Under the pieces are notes generated by a model. It searched no databases and was not told the origin of the DNA. It saw nothing but the letters and a program-made list of their open reading frames with translations. From the NCBI RefSeq assembly GCF_014195545.1, contig NZ_JACIBX010000004.1, positions 1-64,000 of the forward strand: a DNA stretch of 64,000 bases, given 5' to 3'. Position 1 is the stretch's first letter. Every line of letters starts with the position of its first letter. The stretch comes from Limimaricola variabilis. GTDB taxonomy: Bacteria; Pseudomonadota; Alphaproteobacteria; Rhodobacterales; Rhodobacteraceae. A program made the translations under genes and the position numbers. Positions 55,405 to 64,000 of the stretch are shown here, in pieces.

Positions 55405-56841
55405 TCACAGGATCAGGCAATCCTGCTCGAGCATTTCGAAAGCCAGGCCGACGACGAAGGGCTGGTGGTTGCCGTCGCTCTCGGCCGCGGCCGTCGGCTG
55501 CAGGATCAGGCCGACCAGATCGTCCGCCCCCGCCTCGAAGCCGTCGCCCTGGGCCAGCGCCATGTCGTAGATCTTGCGGGCGTTGGCGGTCTTGCCGAAG
55601 GCGGGAAAGACTTCGTTGACGAAGACGAAATCGTCGAGCAGCCCCCAGATCGCGCCCTGGATCTCGGCCTGGGTAAAGGTGCCGCCGCTGACGTTGGACA
55701 TCGCGGTGAAGTCCTGGTTGAGGATCCAGTTCACCTCGTCGAGATGCTCGGGCCGCTGCACCGTTCCGGCCGGGATGCTGTCGGCATCGGCGAGATACAT
55801 CTCGAAGGCGATAGTCTGGCCGATGTCGAACGGCTCATGGGCCGCCGCGCAATAGGCCGCGTCGATGGTCAGCCCGTCGAGGCGCGCGTCGCCGGTGCCG
55901 GTGATCGTCAGGTCGTAGAAGGCCGACCCGGCGGTATCGAGCGTCACCTTGAACAGCCCGCCCTGCGGCAGGCTCGCCTCGATGGTGTCGAGCGTGTTGA
56001 GCGCGCCGTGCAGTGTGACGTCGACCCGCGCGGTGTCGAAGCCGCCGGCGCCGTTCGAGATCTCGTAGACGAAGCTGTCGACCGCGGTGCTGCCGATCAG
56101 CAGATCGCCCGCCGCGACGCTGGCGCCGTCGACATCATAGGTGCCGGTGGCGCTGTCATAGCGCAGCGTGCCGTCTTGGGTGAGGGTCACCACCGCGCCG
56201 CTGTCGAGCGTGACGCTGTCGCCCGTGGCCAGCGCGACGCCCGCGACCCGCACCACGCCAGCCGCGCCGATGTCGTTGGCCAGCACGTCGAGCGTCACGC
56301 TCTCGGTGGCGCAGAGCGCGCCCGCATCGTCCTGCGCGTCCGCGATCCCGCCGGCCATGCCCGCGAGCTTGAGCGAATCCTCGCGGCTGCCCTCCGGTCC
56401 GACCGAAGTGAGCCGGACGCCGAACCGCATCTGCGCGATCAGTTCGAGCGACAGGTCCCCGGCCGAGGAAGACAGGGTGAAGCCGGTCTGGTCGATGTCA
56501 TCCTTGCCGATGCCCGGCGTGCCGAAGGCGATGCCGGCGTCGAAGCCGTTGCCCTTCTTGGTCAGGGCGCCGTTCATGTTGGCGCCGTTGCCGAGATCGG
56601 TGACGGCGTCGCGGGCGAAGCGGCTGGTGGTGACGTCGGCGCCGCTCACCGAGAGGCCGCCGAGCAGGGCGCTGTCGGCGACGTCGAAGAACAACCCGCG
56701 CAGATCGGCCTGCGCGCCGCTCTCGTCGAGCGTGACGTCGAAGCGCAGCGATACGATCCCGGTCAGCGGATCGGTGATCTCCTCGACCCGGATGATCGTG
56801 CCGACATCACCGGGGATGGTGAAAACTAGTGAACGTCCCAT
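55405..56841 (-). CDS. Large secreted/surface protein with cadherin-like and thioester-like regions
   Basis: This 478-residue protein lacks a Sec signal and RTX repeats. Residues 1-165 match a family common in secreted proteins of marine bacteria (ADLRGLFFDVAD, FGVRLTSVG, SLKL). Residues about 180-280 are a cadherin/VCBS-like beta domain with LDVLANDIG. The C-terminal part (about 325-478) has AYC at 329-331 and IQGAIWGLLDD at 394-404, with LDEVNWILNQDF before it, resembling the Cys...Gln layout of thioester adhesin (TED/TQXA) domains. If so, Cys331 and Gln395 would form the internal thioester. I call the family with modest certainty. It lies 133 bases upstream of the VPEID-CTERM gene on the same strand. 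Confidence 0.65.
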   Translation of the reverse strand: MGRSLVFTIPGDVGTIIRVEEITDPLTGIVSLRFDVTLDESGAQADLRGLFFDVADSALLGGLSVSGADVTTSRFARDAVTDLGNGANMNGALTKKGNGFDAGIAFGTPGIGKDDIDQTGFTLSSSAGDLSLELIAQMRFGVRLTSVGPEGSREDSLKLAGMAGGIADAQDDAGALCATESVTLDVLANDIGAAGVVRVAGVALATGDSVTLDSGAVVTLTQDGTLRYDSATGTYDVDGASVAAGDLLIGSTAVDSFVYEISNGAGGFDTARVDVTLHGALNTLDTIEASLPQGGLFKVTLDTAGSAFYDLTITGTGDARLDGLTIDAAYCAAAHEPFDIGQTIAFEMYLADADSIPAGTVQRPEHLDEVNWILNQDFTAMSNVSGGTFTQAEIQGAIWGLLDDFVFVNEVFPAFGKTANARKIYDMALAQGDGFEAGADDLVGLILQPTAAAESDGNHQPFVVGLAFEMLEQDCLIL

Positions 56842-57292
56842 TGGCGGCTCCAGAACTGGTAAAATGACAGGGCCGGGCCGCGGGCCGAGGGCGACCCGCC
56901 GCGCATCGCCGGGGCGGCCGAAGGGATAGGCCGCCGGGTTTCAGGATTGTCGCGTACGCCCGCGAACGGGTCCGCCACGGGGGCGGGCCGTCGGATGGCG
57001 CTATGATACCGGTCGTCTCCCTCGCAAACTCACACCCCACCTGCCCCGGGTTGTGCCTCGCTCGGCGCGGCCTTCTCTCCGGGGGATCTCCAAACAACGG
57101 ACCGGATGAAGGAAGGGACAGAACACTCGTTAAACACGTCCCGCGACACGAAAAAATGTGGCGGAAACAAGGCGACTATGGCCGGGCCATTTTCGCCCTG
57201 TCAATTGGCTGTATGGCTCGTCCGCGCCGCGCCGCGTTGCCGGTACTCGGACGTGGCAGATCGGTCGATGAGCGAGCCATCCACATCGGCCC
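56842..57292. other. Intergenic region upstream of the surface-protein gene
   Basis: About 450 bases between the surface-protein start and the end of the acyltransferase gene hold no recognisable frame. The stretch around 57115-57170 is AT-richer and likely contains the promoter of the surface-protein/VPEID/xrtE genes on the minus strand, but I cannot name its elements. Confidence 0.4.
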
Positions 57293-59260
57293 CTACCCTT
57301 CGATCATCGCGTCGAGGCGCGGCATCAGCATGCTCAGCAGCGCCTCGGCACCATGGCCGTTGAGGTGGTTGTCGTCGAAATAGAGCGGCCGGTCGCCGCG
57401 CAGCGCCGGGCAGCGGCCATCGGCGCAGAGCGCGCGGCGCGGGCGCAGCACCTCGACCCCGGGCAGCGCCTCGAGCGGCTCGACCGTGTCGATCGCCATC
57501 GCGCAGCGCCCGCGCGTTGAGATGGCGCGGGATGTCCCACGGCATCGTCGGGATCTGCGACACCAGCAGCACCGACTTGCCCGCCGCCGCATAGGCCGCG
57601 ATCTCGCGCCGCAGGGCGGTCCCGATCGCCGCGACCCGCGCCGCCGGCATCGGCCCGTAATCCTCGCCGTAACAGAGGTCGCCGCAGCCGAGGTAGCGGG
57701 ACCAGTTGGCGGAGATGACCACGATCTCGATCTCGGGCGAGGCGATGATGTGCTCGCGCGCCTGCACCACGAACTCGGCGCAACCGCGCGCATCCTCGGG
57801 CAGCGCGACCGGCAGGCAGGCGTTCCACAAGAAGGCCTGCACCGCGAAGCCCTCCTCACCGGCCCGCTCGCTGGCGCGCCAGAACAGCTCCTTGCCATGG
57901 CTGTCGCCGATGAAGGCGACGGTCGGCCCGGCCGTCTCGCCAAAGACGCAGTAGCCGTCGAAGCTCTCCGGCAGGCTGTTGCCGCAGCTGTCGCGATAGG
58001 GGCTGACATCGGTCTGGGCGCTCGCCAGCAGCAACCGCGTCTCGTCGAGCCGGCCCGGCAGGCCGCCTTGCAGATGCACCGCCATCCCGGCGGCGATCAT
58101 CGCCGCGAGGCCGGCGCCGCCGAAACCGAAGACCGCGCCGCGCCCGATCCGGGCCCGGTCGCGGAACGGCGCCTCGATCACCGCCCAACTCGCCCAGGCG
58201 ATCAGCAGCGTCGCGGCGATCATCGCGCCCCAGCCCCAGCCGGGCAGGTCGCCGACCAGCAACCGGGTGAAGACGAAGAGCGGTTGGTGCCACAGATAGG
58301 CGCTGTAGCTGACCAGCCCGACCCCGACCATCGCGCGCAGCGTCAGCAGGCGGTAGGCCAGCGTGCCGGGCGCCGCGAAGGCGATGATCGCGCAAGCGCC
58401 GAGCACCGGCAGCAGCGTCGGCAGGCCCGGGTTCGGCGTGGTGTCGTCCCACAGGAGATAGGCCGCGAGGATCGCCACGAGACCAGCCATCGACAGCGCG
58501 TCGAGCAGCCATGCCGGGCGCCGCGACCGCCACTCCGCCGCCCCGCCCCAACAGGCCAGCATCGCCCCGGCGAGCAGCTCCCAGCCCCGGCCCAGCGGCA
58601 TGAAGAAGTTGCTGTCGGGCGCGACGCCGGTGCCGTGCAGCGCCCAGCCGAAGCTCGCGAGCGCGAGCGCCGCGAGGATCATCGCGACCCGCCCCGGCGC
58701 CAGCCAGGCCAGCCCGCCAGCAGCAGCGGGAACACCAGGTAGAACTGTTCCTCGACGCTGAGCGACCAGGTGTGCAGCAGCGGCTTGAAGTCGCCGGCGC
58801 GCAGGAAATAGCCGTTCTCGGACGCAAAGAAGACGTTGGACAGGAACGATCCGGTGGCGACCATGCTCTGGCCGAAATCGCGGAACTCCTTGGGGAGCAT
58901 GACGATCCAGGCGGCGACGAAGCTGACTGCGACGACCACGAACAGCACCGGCAGGATCCGCCGGGCGCGGCGCTCGTAGAAGTCGATGATCGAGACCCGC
59001 CCCTCGCGGTCGAGCTCGCGCAGCAGGATCGCGGTGATCAGGTAGCCGCTGATGACGAAGAACACGTCGACCCCGAGATGCCCGCCGCCGAGGCCCGCGA
59101 AGCCGGCATGGGTGAACAGCACCGGCAGCACGGCGAGGGCGCGCAGCCCGTCGATCTCGGGCCGGTAGGCGAGCGCCGGGCGAGCCTTCGCCAGGCTGGG
59201 CGCGATCAGGGGGGCCGGACCGGCCTGCGCCGGTCCGGTCTGCACTGCAAGCTCGGACAT
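57293..59260 (-). pseudogene. OafA/YrhL-type acyltransferase with SGNH domain, two compensating frameshifts
   Basis: Across three reading-frame segments the sequence encodes a complete O-acyltransferase of about 655 residues. Segment 1 (59260 to about 58712) has YRPEIDGLRALAVLPVLF, the FFVISGYLI motif and SLSVEEQFYLVFPLLLA. Segment 2 (about 58712 to 57520) has the remaining helices (GLVSYSAYLWHQPLFVF) and the SGNH start GPTVAFIGDSHGKELFW. Segment 3 (to 57293) has the SGNH end YFDDNHLNGHGAEALL. A base is missing near 58712 and one is gained near 57510-57530, which restores the first frame. Such enzymes O-acylate extracellular polysaccharide. Either the sequence has two errors or the gene is broken. 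Confidence 0.8.
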
Positions 59261-59432
59261 GGGAATACCTTGATAACGAGAGTCACTGGTCTACGTGGCA
59301 ACCAATAGGTGTATCCACCTCAGGTTGAAACCCATGCTATGCGGTTTTCCCGCGCCCGCGATCGCCTTCTGCCGCGATCTGCCACGGCAATCGGCAGCCC
59401 GCCGCGCTTTGCGGCGGATCGCGATCGGTCAT

Positions 59433-59461
59433 GCAGAAACGGCGCCTCCAAGGAGACGCCG
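59433..59461 (-). terminator. Rho-independent-like terminator after the GT4 operon
   Basis: On the minus strand CGGCGTCTCC, loop TT, GGAGGCGCCG (one mismatch in ten) is followed by TTTCT. It lies 46 bases past the GT4 stop and separates the Wzc-Wza-GT4 genes from the acyltransferase. A second perfect 7-bp hairpin follows at 59399-59417. Confidence 0.6.
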
Positions 59462-59506
59462 CAACCATCGCTTGCAAGTCAGGGAGCCGGCGACGCCGAC
59501 TGATGG

Positions 59507-60682
59507 TCAGATCGCGCCGAGTTCGGCCAGCGAGGCGCGAATGCCCTCCTGGAACCGCGCCTCGTTGAACCCGGCGGCGTGGCGGACCAGCGCCGCGGGG
59601 TCGGCCTGGCCGAGCCCGGCCGCCTCGAAGGCCTCGACTGCCGCCATCAGCCCCTCGACCGACTGGTCGCGGAACAGCAGCCCCGTCTCGCCGTCGATCA
59701 CCGTGTCGCAGGCCCCGCCCCGGCCATAGGCGATCACCGGCCGCCCCGAGGCCATCGCCTCGACCGGGATGATCCCGAAATCCTCCTCGCCGGGGAAGAT
59801 CAGCGCCTTGCAGCGGGCCATGTGCGATTTCAGCGTCTCGAACGGCACCTTGCCGAGAAACCGGGTCTTCGGTCCCGCCTGGCGGCGCAGCTTCTGCATC
59901 GTGGCGTCGGGGCCGCCGATCACCACGAAGGGCCGGTCGAGCCGGCGCATCGCCTCGACCGCGAGGTCGGGCCGCTTGTAGGGGGCGAGTTCGCCAGCCC
60001 AGAGGTAGAAATCGCCGACCTCCTCGCGCGCGACCGGGGCGAAATCCTCGACCGCGACGGGCGGATGCACGACCCGCGCCTCGCGGCGCCAGTATTTCGA
60101 GATCCGGTCGGCGACGTGGTGCGAATTGGCGGCAAATCCGTCGACCCGCGCGGCGCTGCTCACATCCCATTGCCGCAGCCGGTGCGCCAGCATCGGCATC
60201 ATCGCGCGGGTCACCAGCCCCGCGCCATCCCGATAGACGTGGTACTGGTCCCACAGATACCGCATCGGCGAATGGCAATAGCACAGATGCGGCGCGTCGG
60301 GCGGCGCGATCACCCCCTTGGCCGGGCCCGCCTCGCTCGAGATGACGATGTCGTAGCCGGTCAGGTCCACCTCCTCGAGCGCGCGCGGCATCAGCGGCAG
60401 GTATTTCTGGTAGGCCCGCGCCGCGAAGGGCAGCCCGGCGATGCGCGTGGTGACGATACGGTGTCGGCGCAGCGTCTCGGAGAGACGTTCGGGCACCGCG
60501 ACATGGGTGACGATGTCGGCCTGCGGAAACATCCGGCACAGCGACTCGAGCACCCTCTCGCCGCCGCGCATGCCGACCAGCCAGTAGTGGATGATGGCGA
60601 CGCGGGGCTCCGGCCGGGGCCGGTGACGGGGTGCCGGGCGCATCGGCGCGGCGGTTTCGGAACGGGGATAGATGTCATGCAT
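59507..60682 (-). CDS. Family 4 glycosyltransferase
   Basis: This 391-residue GT-B transferase uses a nucleotide sugar to extend a polysaccharide or its lipid-linked unit. N-terminal domain: VAIIHYWLVGMRGGERVLE (about 28-46), with the glycine-rich acceptor loop, and HSPMRYLWDQYH. C-terminal donor domain: YLWAGELAPYKRPDLAVEA and the EX7E-type region GEEDFGIIPVEAMASGRPVIAYG, with the catalytic/donor Glu pair. It follows the Wza-like gene by four bases, so it belongs to the same operon. Sugar and linkage are unknown. Confidence 0.93.
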   Translation of the reverse strand: MHDIYPRSETAAPMRPAPRHRPRPEPRVAIIHYWLVGMRGGERVLESLCRMFPQADIVTHVAVPERLSETLRRHRIVTTRIAGLPFAARAYQKYLPLMPRALEEVDLTGYDIVISSEAGPAKGVIAPPDAPHLCYCHSPMRYLWDQYHVYRDGAGLVTRAMMPMLAHRLRQWDVSSAARVDGFAANSHHVADRISKYWRREARVVHPPVAVEDFAPVAREEVGDFYLWAGELAPYKRPDLAVEAMRRLDRPFVVIGGPDATMQKLRRQAGPKTRFLGKVPFETLKSHMARCKALIFPGEEDFGIIPVEAMASGRPVIAYGRGGACDTVIDGETGLLFRDQSVEGLMAAVEAFEAAGLGQADPAALVRHAAGFNEARFQEGIRASLAELGAI

Positions 60683-60686
60683 GGGG

Positions 60687-61898
60687 TCAGCCTTCGCTCG
60701 CCAGGCGGGTTACCTCGACCCGGACGGCATCGCCCGGGCGCAGCGGGGTCGCGGCATCGGCATCCGCGCGGATCTCGCCGCTGCGCCCGTCGATCACCGC
60801 GTAGTCGACCTCGAACAGGCCGTCATCGATCAGCGCCGAGAGATTGCCGTCCGACAACAGCGCGGACTGGGTCTCGGCGGTGCCATAGCGGATCCGCAGC
60901 GCCGCGAGCTGGTCGCGCGCGGCGCGCAGCTCGACCAGCAGTTCCTCGCGCCGGTTGCGCAGGAAGCCGTCGCGGCCGCGCCGCGCCTCGGAGATGCCGC
61001 GCTCGATCCCGGCCAGCGCCGCCTGCAGCTCGAAGGTGCGGGACTGCGCGTCGCTGACGGTCCGCTCGGCGGTGTTGAGCGCGTTGGTCGTGGCCAGCCC
61101 GCGTTCGGCCAACGACCGGGCGGCCTCCAGCTCGGCGCGCTGCGCCTCGGCGATCCGGTCCTGCAGCGCCATCCGCTCCTCCAGCAGCGTCTTCTGGCGG
61201 GTCAGCGCCGCGATCTCCTCGTCCCAGCCCGCGACCAGCTCGGCGCTGCGGGCGCGGGCGTTCTCGAGGATCGCCTGCTGGTCGGCCAGCGCCGCCTCGA
61301 GCCCGGCGGTGTCGAGCGCCGGGACCGCCCGGCGCAGCTCCGGGCCCGCCACGACCTGCGGTGCGGCGTCGTCCAGCTCGGCCTCGAGCCGGGCGATCCG
61401 CGCGGCGGTCGAGGCCATTTCGCGGCGCAGCCCGAGCAGCCCGCCCTCGATCTCGGCGCGGGCGCGCATCAGCTCCAGCCGGTTGGTGCCGCGGGTCTCC
61501 GAAATGCCGCCCGACAGCCCGACCGCGACCTCGACGGTCAGCTGCGGCAGGTAGTCGAGCCGCCCGGGCGTGGCGACGTCGCCGGTGACCATCACCGGCG
61601 CGTAGCTGTCGATCGCGATGTCCACGTCGGGCGCGACGAAGATCCCGGCCTCGGCGACCGCGGTCTCGATCGCCGCCTCGGCGTCGTCCAGCGTCAGCCC
61701 CGCCACGGGCACGCCGCCGACGCTGCGGATCCGGACGCTGCCATCGGCGCCGACCTGCATCACCACCGGCGCGTCGCTCGGCGACAACGCCAGCTGCACC
61801 CGGTCACCGGCGGTGAGCCGGTAGGGCTCGGCGCTCGCGACGCTGCCGGCCAGCAGCACCGCCAGCGCGAGGGCCGTGCGCTCAAGCGCCATGGACAT
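60687..61898 (-). CDS. Polysaccharide export protein (Wza-like) with long coiled coil
   Basis: This 403-residue protein has a Sec signal (about 1-23, ending GSVASA) without a lipobox Cys. Mature residues 24-110 form the Poly_export domain (YRLTAGDRVQLALSPSD, then VMQVGADGSVRIRSVGGVPVAGL) and a short SLBB-like part (APVMVTGDVATPG). Residues about 145-330 are long heptad-rich helices with many Arg, Ala, Glu and Leu, much larger than in Wza, before a final beta segment (PLRPGDAVRVEV). It probably spans the periplasm in exopolysaccharide export with the Wzc-like protein. The start at 61898 has GGAG upstream and overlaps the Wzc gene by 17 bases. Confidence 0.88.
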   Translation of the reverse strand: MSMALERTALALAVLLAGSVASAEPYRLTAGDRVQLALSPSDAPVVMQVGADGSVRIRSVGGVPVAGLTLDDAEAAIETAVAEAGIFVAPDVDIAIDSYAPVMVTGDVATPGRLDYLPQLTVEVAVGLSGGISETRGTNRLELMRARAEIEGGLLGLRREMASTAARIARLEAELDDAAPQVVAGPELRRAVPALDTAGLEAALADQQAILENARARSAELVAGWDEEIAALTRQKTLLEERMALQDRIAEAQRAELEAARSLAERGLATTNALNTAERTVSDAQSRTFELQAALAGIERGISEARRGRDGFLRNRREELLVELRAARDQLAALRIRYGTAETQSALLSDGNLSALIDDGLFEVDYAVIDGRSGEIRADADAATPLRPGDAVRVEVTRLASEG

Positions 61899-64000
61899 AG
61901 GAATACTCCGCCGCATGCCGGACCCCCTCCTCGCGCAGATCGGTCATCGTCATCACCAGCCCGGCCGGCTCGATCTGCATGTCGCGCAGCCGTTGCAGCG
62001 CGTCGCGCAGCTGGCCCGCCGTGGTCGCCCGGTGGCGCAGCGCCAGCAGCACCGCCTCGGCCTCGCCACAGCAGATCAGCGACTCCGAGCCCGAGAGCAG
62101 CGGCGGCGCGTCGATCACCACCCGGTCGTAGCGGCGGCCCAGCTCCTCGAGCAGCGCCCGCACCGCGCCAGGCGTCAGCTCGCCGCCCGGCAGCGGCGCC
62201 GGGGTCAGCGTGGTCAGCAGGTCGAAGCCCTGATCGGGCAGCGACCGGATCGCCGCGTCGAGGCTGCAGCGCCCCTGCAGATAGGCCGGCAGATCGTCGC
62301 CGCCCGCCAGCTCCAGCGCCCGCCGCAGCGGCGAGCGGCGCATGTCGAGATCGAGCAGAAGCACCCGCCGCCCGGCCTTGGCCTCGAGAAAGGCGAAGGC
62401 GAGCGCGGTGCAGGTCTTGCCGTCGCCGGCCAGCGGCGAGGTGAAGAGCACGCTGCGCGGCGGCCGTTCGCCGCGCGGCCCGTTGAGCACCGCGCGAAGC
62501 TGGCGGATGCGGTCGGCGAAGACCTGGTGCGGCGATCGCGCCAGCGCCTCGAGCATCCGGTCGCAGCCGCGCCAGCGGCCGCGCGGCAGCGCCGCCAGCA
62601 CCCGTACGCCGGTCGCCCGCTCGACCTCGCGCGGCAGGCCGAAGCCGCGCCGCATGAACACCGCGAGGAAGGCGAGCACCAGCCCGATCGAAAAGCCGAC
62701 CACCCCGCCGAAGACAGTCATCAGCTTCGGCCGTGGCGCCGAGGGGCCGCCGGGCACCACCGCCCGCTCGACCAGCCGGGCATCCGGGCTCTGGAACTGC
62801 TCCACGGTGCGGGTCTCGTTGAAGCGGGCCAGCGCGTCCTCGTAGGTGCGGCGCGCCGAATCCGCCTCGCGTTCGAGCTGGCGCAGCTCGATCGAGGCCT
62901 GCGAGACCGAGGCCTGCCGGTCCTCGAGCGCGGCGAGGCTGTCGCGCAGCGCGCTCTCGCGGGCGCGGGCGACGGCGAGGTCGTTGTTCAGCCCGGCGAC
63001 GATGGCGCCGATCTCGCGACGCATGTCGCGGTCGATCAGCTCGATCTGGGCGGCGATGCGCTGCCGCTCGGGATGCTCGGGCCCGTAGAGCGATGAGAGG
63101 TCGGAATCCTGGCGGCGCAGCTGCGACAGGTCCTGGCGCAGGGTCAGCACGAAGGGCGAGCTGACCAGCTCGGCCGCCGCGTCGATGCCGTCACGCTCGA
63201 TCACCCGCGCGATTTCGTTGTGACGGCCAAGCGCCGTGGCGGTGTCGGCCTGCGCCATGGCGAGCTGGGTGTTGAGCTGCATCTGCTGCTGGGTGATCGC
63301 CTCGAGCGAGATGCCGTCGCCGCTCAGCTGGGCGGCGCGCGCCTCCTCGACCCGGGTCTCGGCCTGTTCGAGCTGGCGGCGCAGATCCTCGGCCCGCTGG
63401 CCGAGCCAGGTGGTCGCCGCGCGCATCGTCTCGCCCCGGTCGCGCAGCGAGCGGGCGATGTACTGGACGGCGATCTGGTTGGCGAGCCGGGCCGCGATCT
63501 CCGGCGAGATGGTCTCTACCGAGATCTTGATCACGTAGGAATCGCCCGACCGCCAGATCCGGGTGCTGCGCCGGATCTCGCCCACCAGATGGCGGCGGCG
63601 CTGCTCTTCGGGCGACAGGGCGTTGGCCGGCGGCACGGCGGCCACCTCGGTCCCGGCGTCGGCTTCGGGCTGCGGCCGGACCCGGTCCAGCAGACCGCCG
63701 ATCGCACCGCGCAGCGCGTCGATCGGCCCGGGCGCGGCCTCGGGCGCGTTGGCGGGGTCGAGCGGCGCCAGCAATTCGGGCTCGAGACTGTCGATCACCT
63801 CCTCGAGCAGCAGGTTCGACATCAGCACCGCGACCGCCGATTCCATCAGCCCGTCATTGAGATCGGGGTCCGAGACCACCGACTCCTGGGCCATGACCCG
63901 CACCGTGCGCGGGTCGAGCATCAGGCTGCTTTGGGCGGTGTAGAGCGGCGTCTGCCGCGACACCATGACATTGGCTAGAAGGGCACCCAGCAACATGCAG
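61882..64000 (-). CDS. Wzc/GumC-like polysaccharide co-polymerase with kinase domain (N-terminus cut)
   Basis: At least 705 residues lie in the window; the gene continues beyond its right end, so the first Met seen near 63996 is probably internal. The visible part begins in the first membrane helix, then a periplasmic domain with long coiled coils (about 200-400 of the visible part), a second helix (FGGVVGFSIGLVLAFLAVFM) and a cytoplasmic P-loop domain. Walker A reads SPLAGDGKTCTAL, Walker A' is VLLLDLDMRRSPL, and VVIDAPPLLSGSE follows. The C-terminus EYSYVHGA has only two Tyr, not the usual tyrosine cluster, so classic autophosphorylation may be limited. It controls chain length and export of the polysaccharide together with the Wza-like protein. 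Confidence 0.92.
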   Translation of the reverse strand, partial: CMLLGALLANVMVSRQTPLYTAQSSLMLDPRTVRVMAQESVVSDPDLNDGLMESAVAVLMSNLLLEEVIDSLEPELLAPLDPANAPEAAPGPIDALRGAIGGLLDRVRPQPEADAGTEVAAVPPANALSPEEQRRRHLVGEIRRSTRIWRSGDSYVIKISVETISPEIAARLANQIAVQYIARSLRDRGETMRAATTWLGQRAEDLRRQLEQAETRVEEARAAQLSGDGISLEAITQQQMQLNTQLAMAQADTATALGRHNEIARVIERDGIDAAAELVSSPFVLTLRQDLSQLRRQDSDLSSLYGPEHPERQRIAAQIELIDRDMRREIGAIVAGLNNDLAVARARESALRDSLAALEDRQASVSQASIELRQLEREADSARRTYEDALARFNETRTVEQFQSPDARLVERAVVPGGPSAPRPKLMTVFGGVVGFSIGLVLAFLAVFMRRGFGLPREVERATGVRVLAALPRGRWRGCDRMLEALARSPHQVFADRIRQLRAVLNGPRGERPPRSVLFTSPLAGDGKTCTALAFAFLEAKAGRRVLLLDLDMRRSPLRRALELAGGDDLPAYLQGRCSLDAAIRSLPDQGFDLLTTLTPAPLPGGELTPGAVRALLEELGRRYDRVVIDAPPLLSGSESLICCGEAEAVLLALRHRATTAGQLRDALQRLRDMQIEPAGLVMTMTDLREEGVRHAAEYSYVHGA

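Noticed and set aside
63990-64000. Met near 63996 as the true start of the Wzc-like gene
   Set aside because: The visible protein begins inside what should be the first membrane helix; family members have more residues before it, so the gene continues outside the window.

Overview
This window comes from a high-GC alphaproteobacterium, most probably a marine Rhodobacterales (Roseobacter-type) chromosome. That is inferred from gene content: heterotetrameric sarcosine oxidase, creatinase, RTX-secreted enzymes, an exosortase E/VPEID-CTERM pair and a PilZ/MHYT c-di-GMP module. Genes are dense, with many ATGA/GTGA stop-start overlaps. I see no tRNA, rRNA, CRISPR array, transposase or phage gene.

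Region 1 (0.4-11.7 kb) is a sugar-solute island. A LacI regulator heads an operon of solute-binding protein, two permeases, a GH63/MGH1-type glycoside hydrolase and an ATPase. A glycerate 2-kinase lies just upstream on the same strand, and diverging from it are a second LacI regulator and an AGE-family mannose-isomerase-like enzyme. Together they fit import of mannosylglycerate (or glucosylglycerate), hydrolysis to hexose plus D-glycerate, phosphorylation of the glycerate and isomerisation of mannose to fructose.

Region 2 (11.7-26.2 kb) is mixed: an NMT1/SsuA-type ABC transporter with a DsrE-like protein, a PHB-depolymerase-type esterase with a ribbon-helix-helix regulator, an acetylpolyamine-amidohydrolase-like deacetylase, mannonate dehydratase with a divergent GntR regulator, an acyl-CoA thioesterase, an animal-type haem peroxidase with RTX repeats, Tex, and a small SH3 lipoprotein.

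Region 3 (26.3-35.7 kb) is purine catabolism: xdhA-xdhB-xdhC, an NCS2-type purine permease and guanine deaminase on one strand, with a divergent LysR regulator and an AllA-like gene.

Region 4 (35.8-46.9 kb) is creatine/sarcosine catabolism. Creatinase makes sarcosine and urea, soxBDAG oxidises sarcosine to glycine (with methylene-THF), and sdaA converts serine to pyruvate. A GlxA/GbdR-like AraC regulator and a GcvA-like LysR regulator sit at the divergent promoters. An IclR regulator resembling BhcR follows, without bhc structural genes.

Region 5 (46.9-64 kb) is a c-di-GMP and extracellular-matrix island: an MHYT-PAS-GGDEF-EAL protein, a PilZ protein, a GT2, a putative secreted RTX glycosidase, exosortase E/protease, its VPEID-CTERM target, a large secreted protein with a thioester-like domain, an OafA-type acyltransferase carrying two compensating frameshifts, a GT4, a Wza-like export protein with a long coiled coil, and a Wzc-like co-polymerase/kinase cut by the window end. 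The genes plausibly work together in making, modifying and anchoring an exopolysaccharide matrix.
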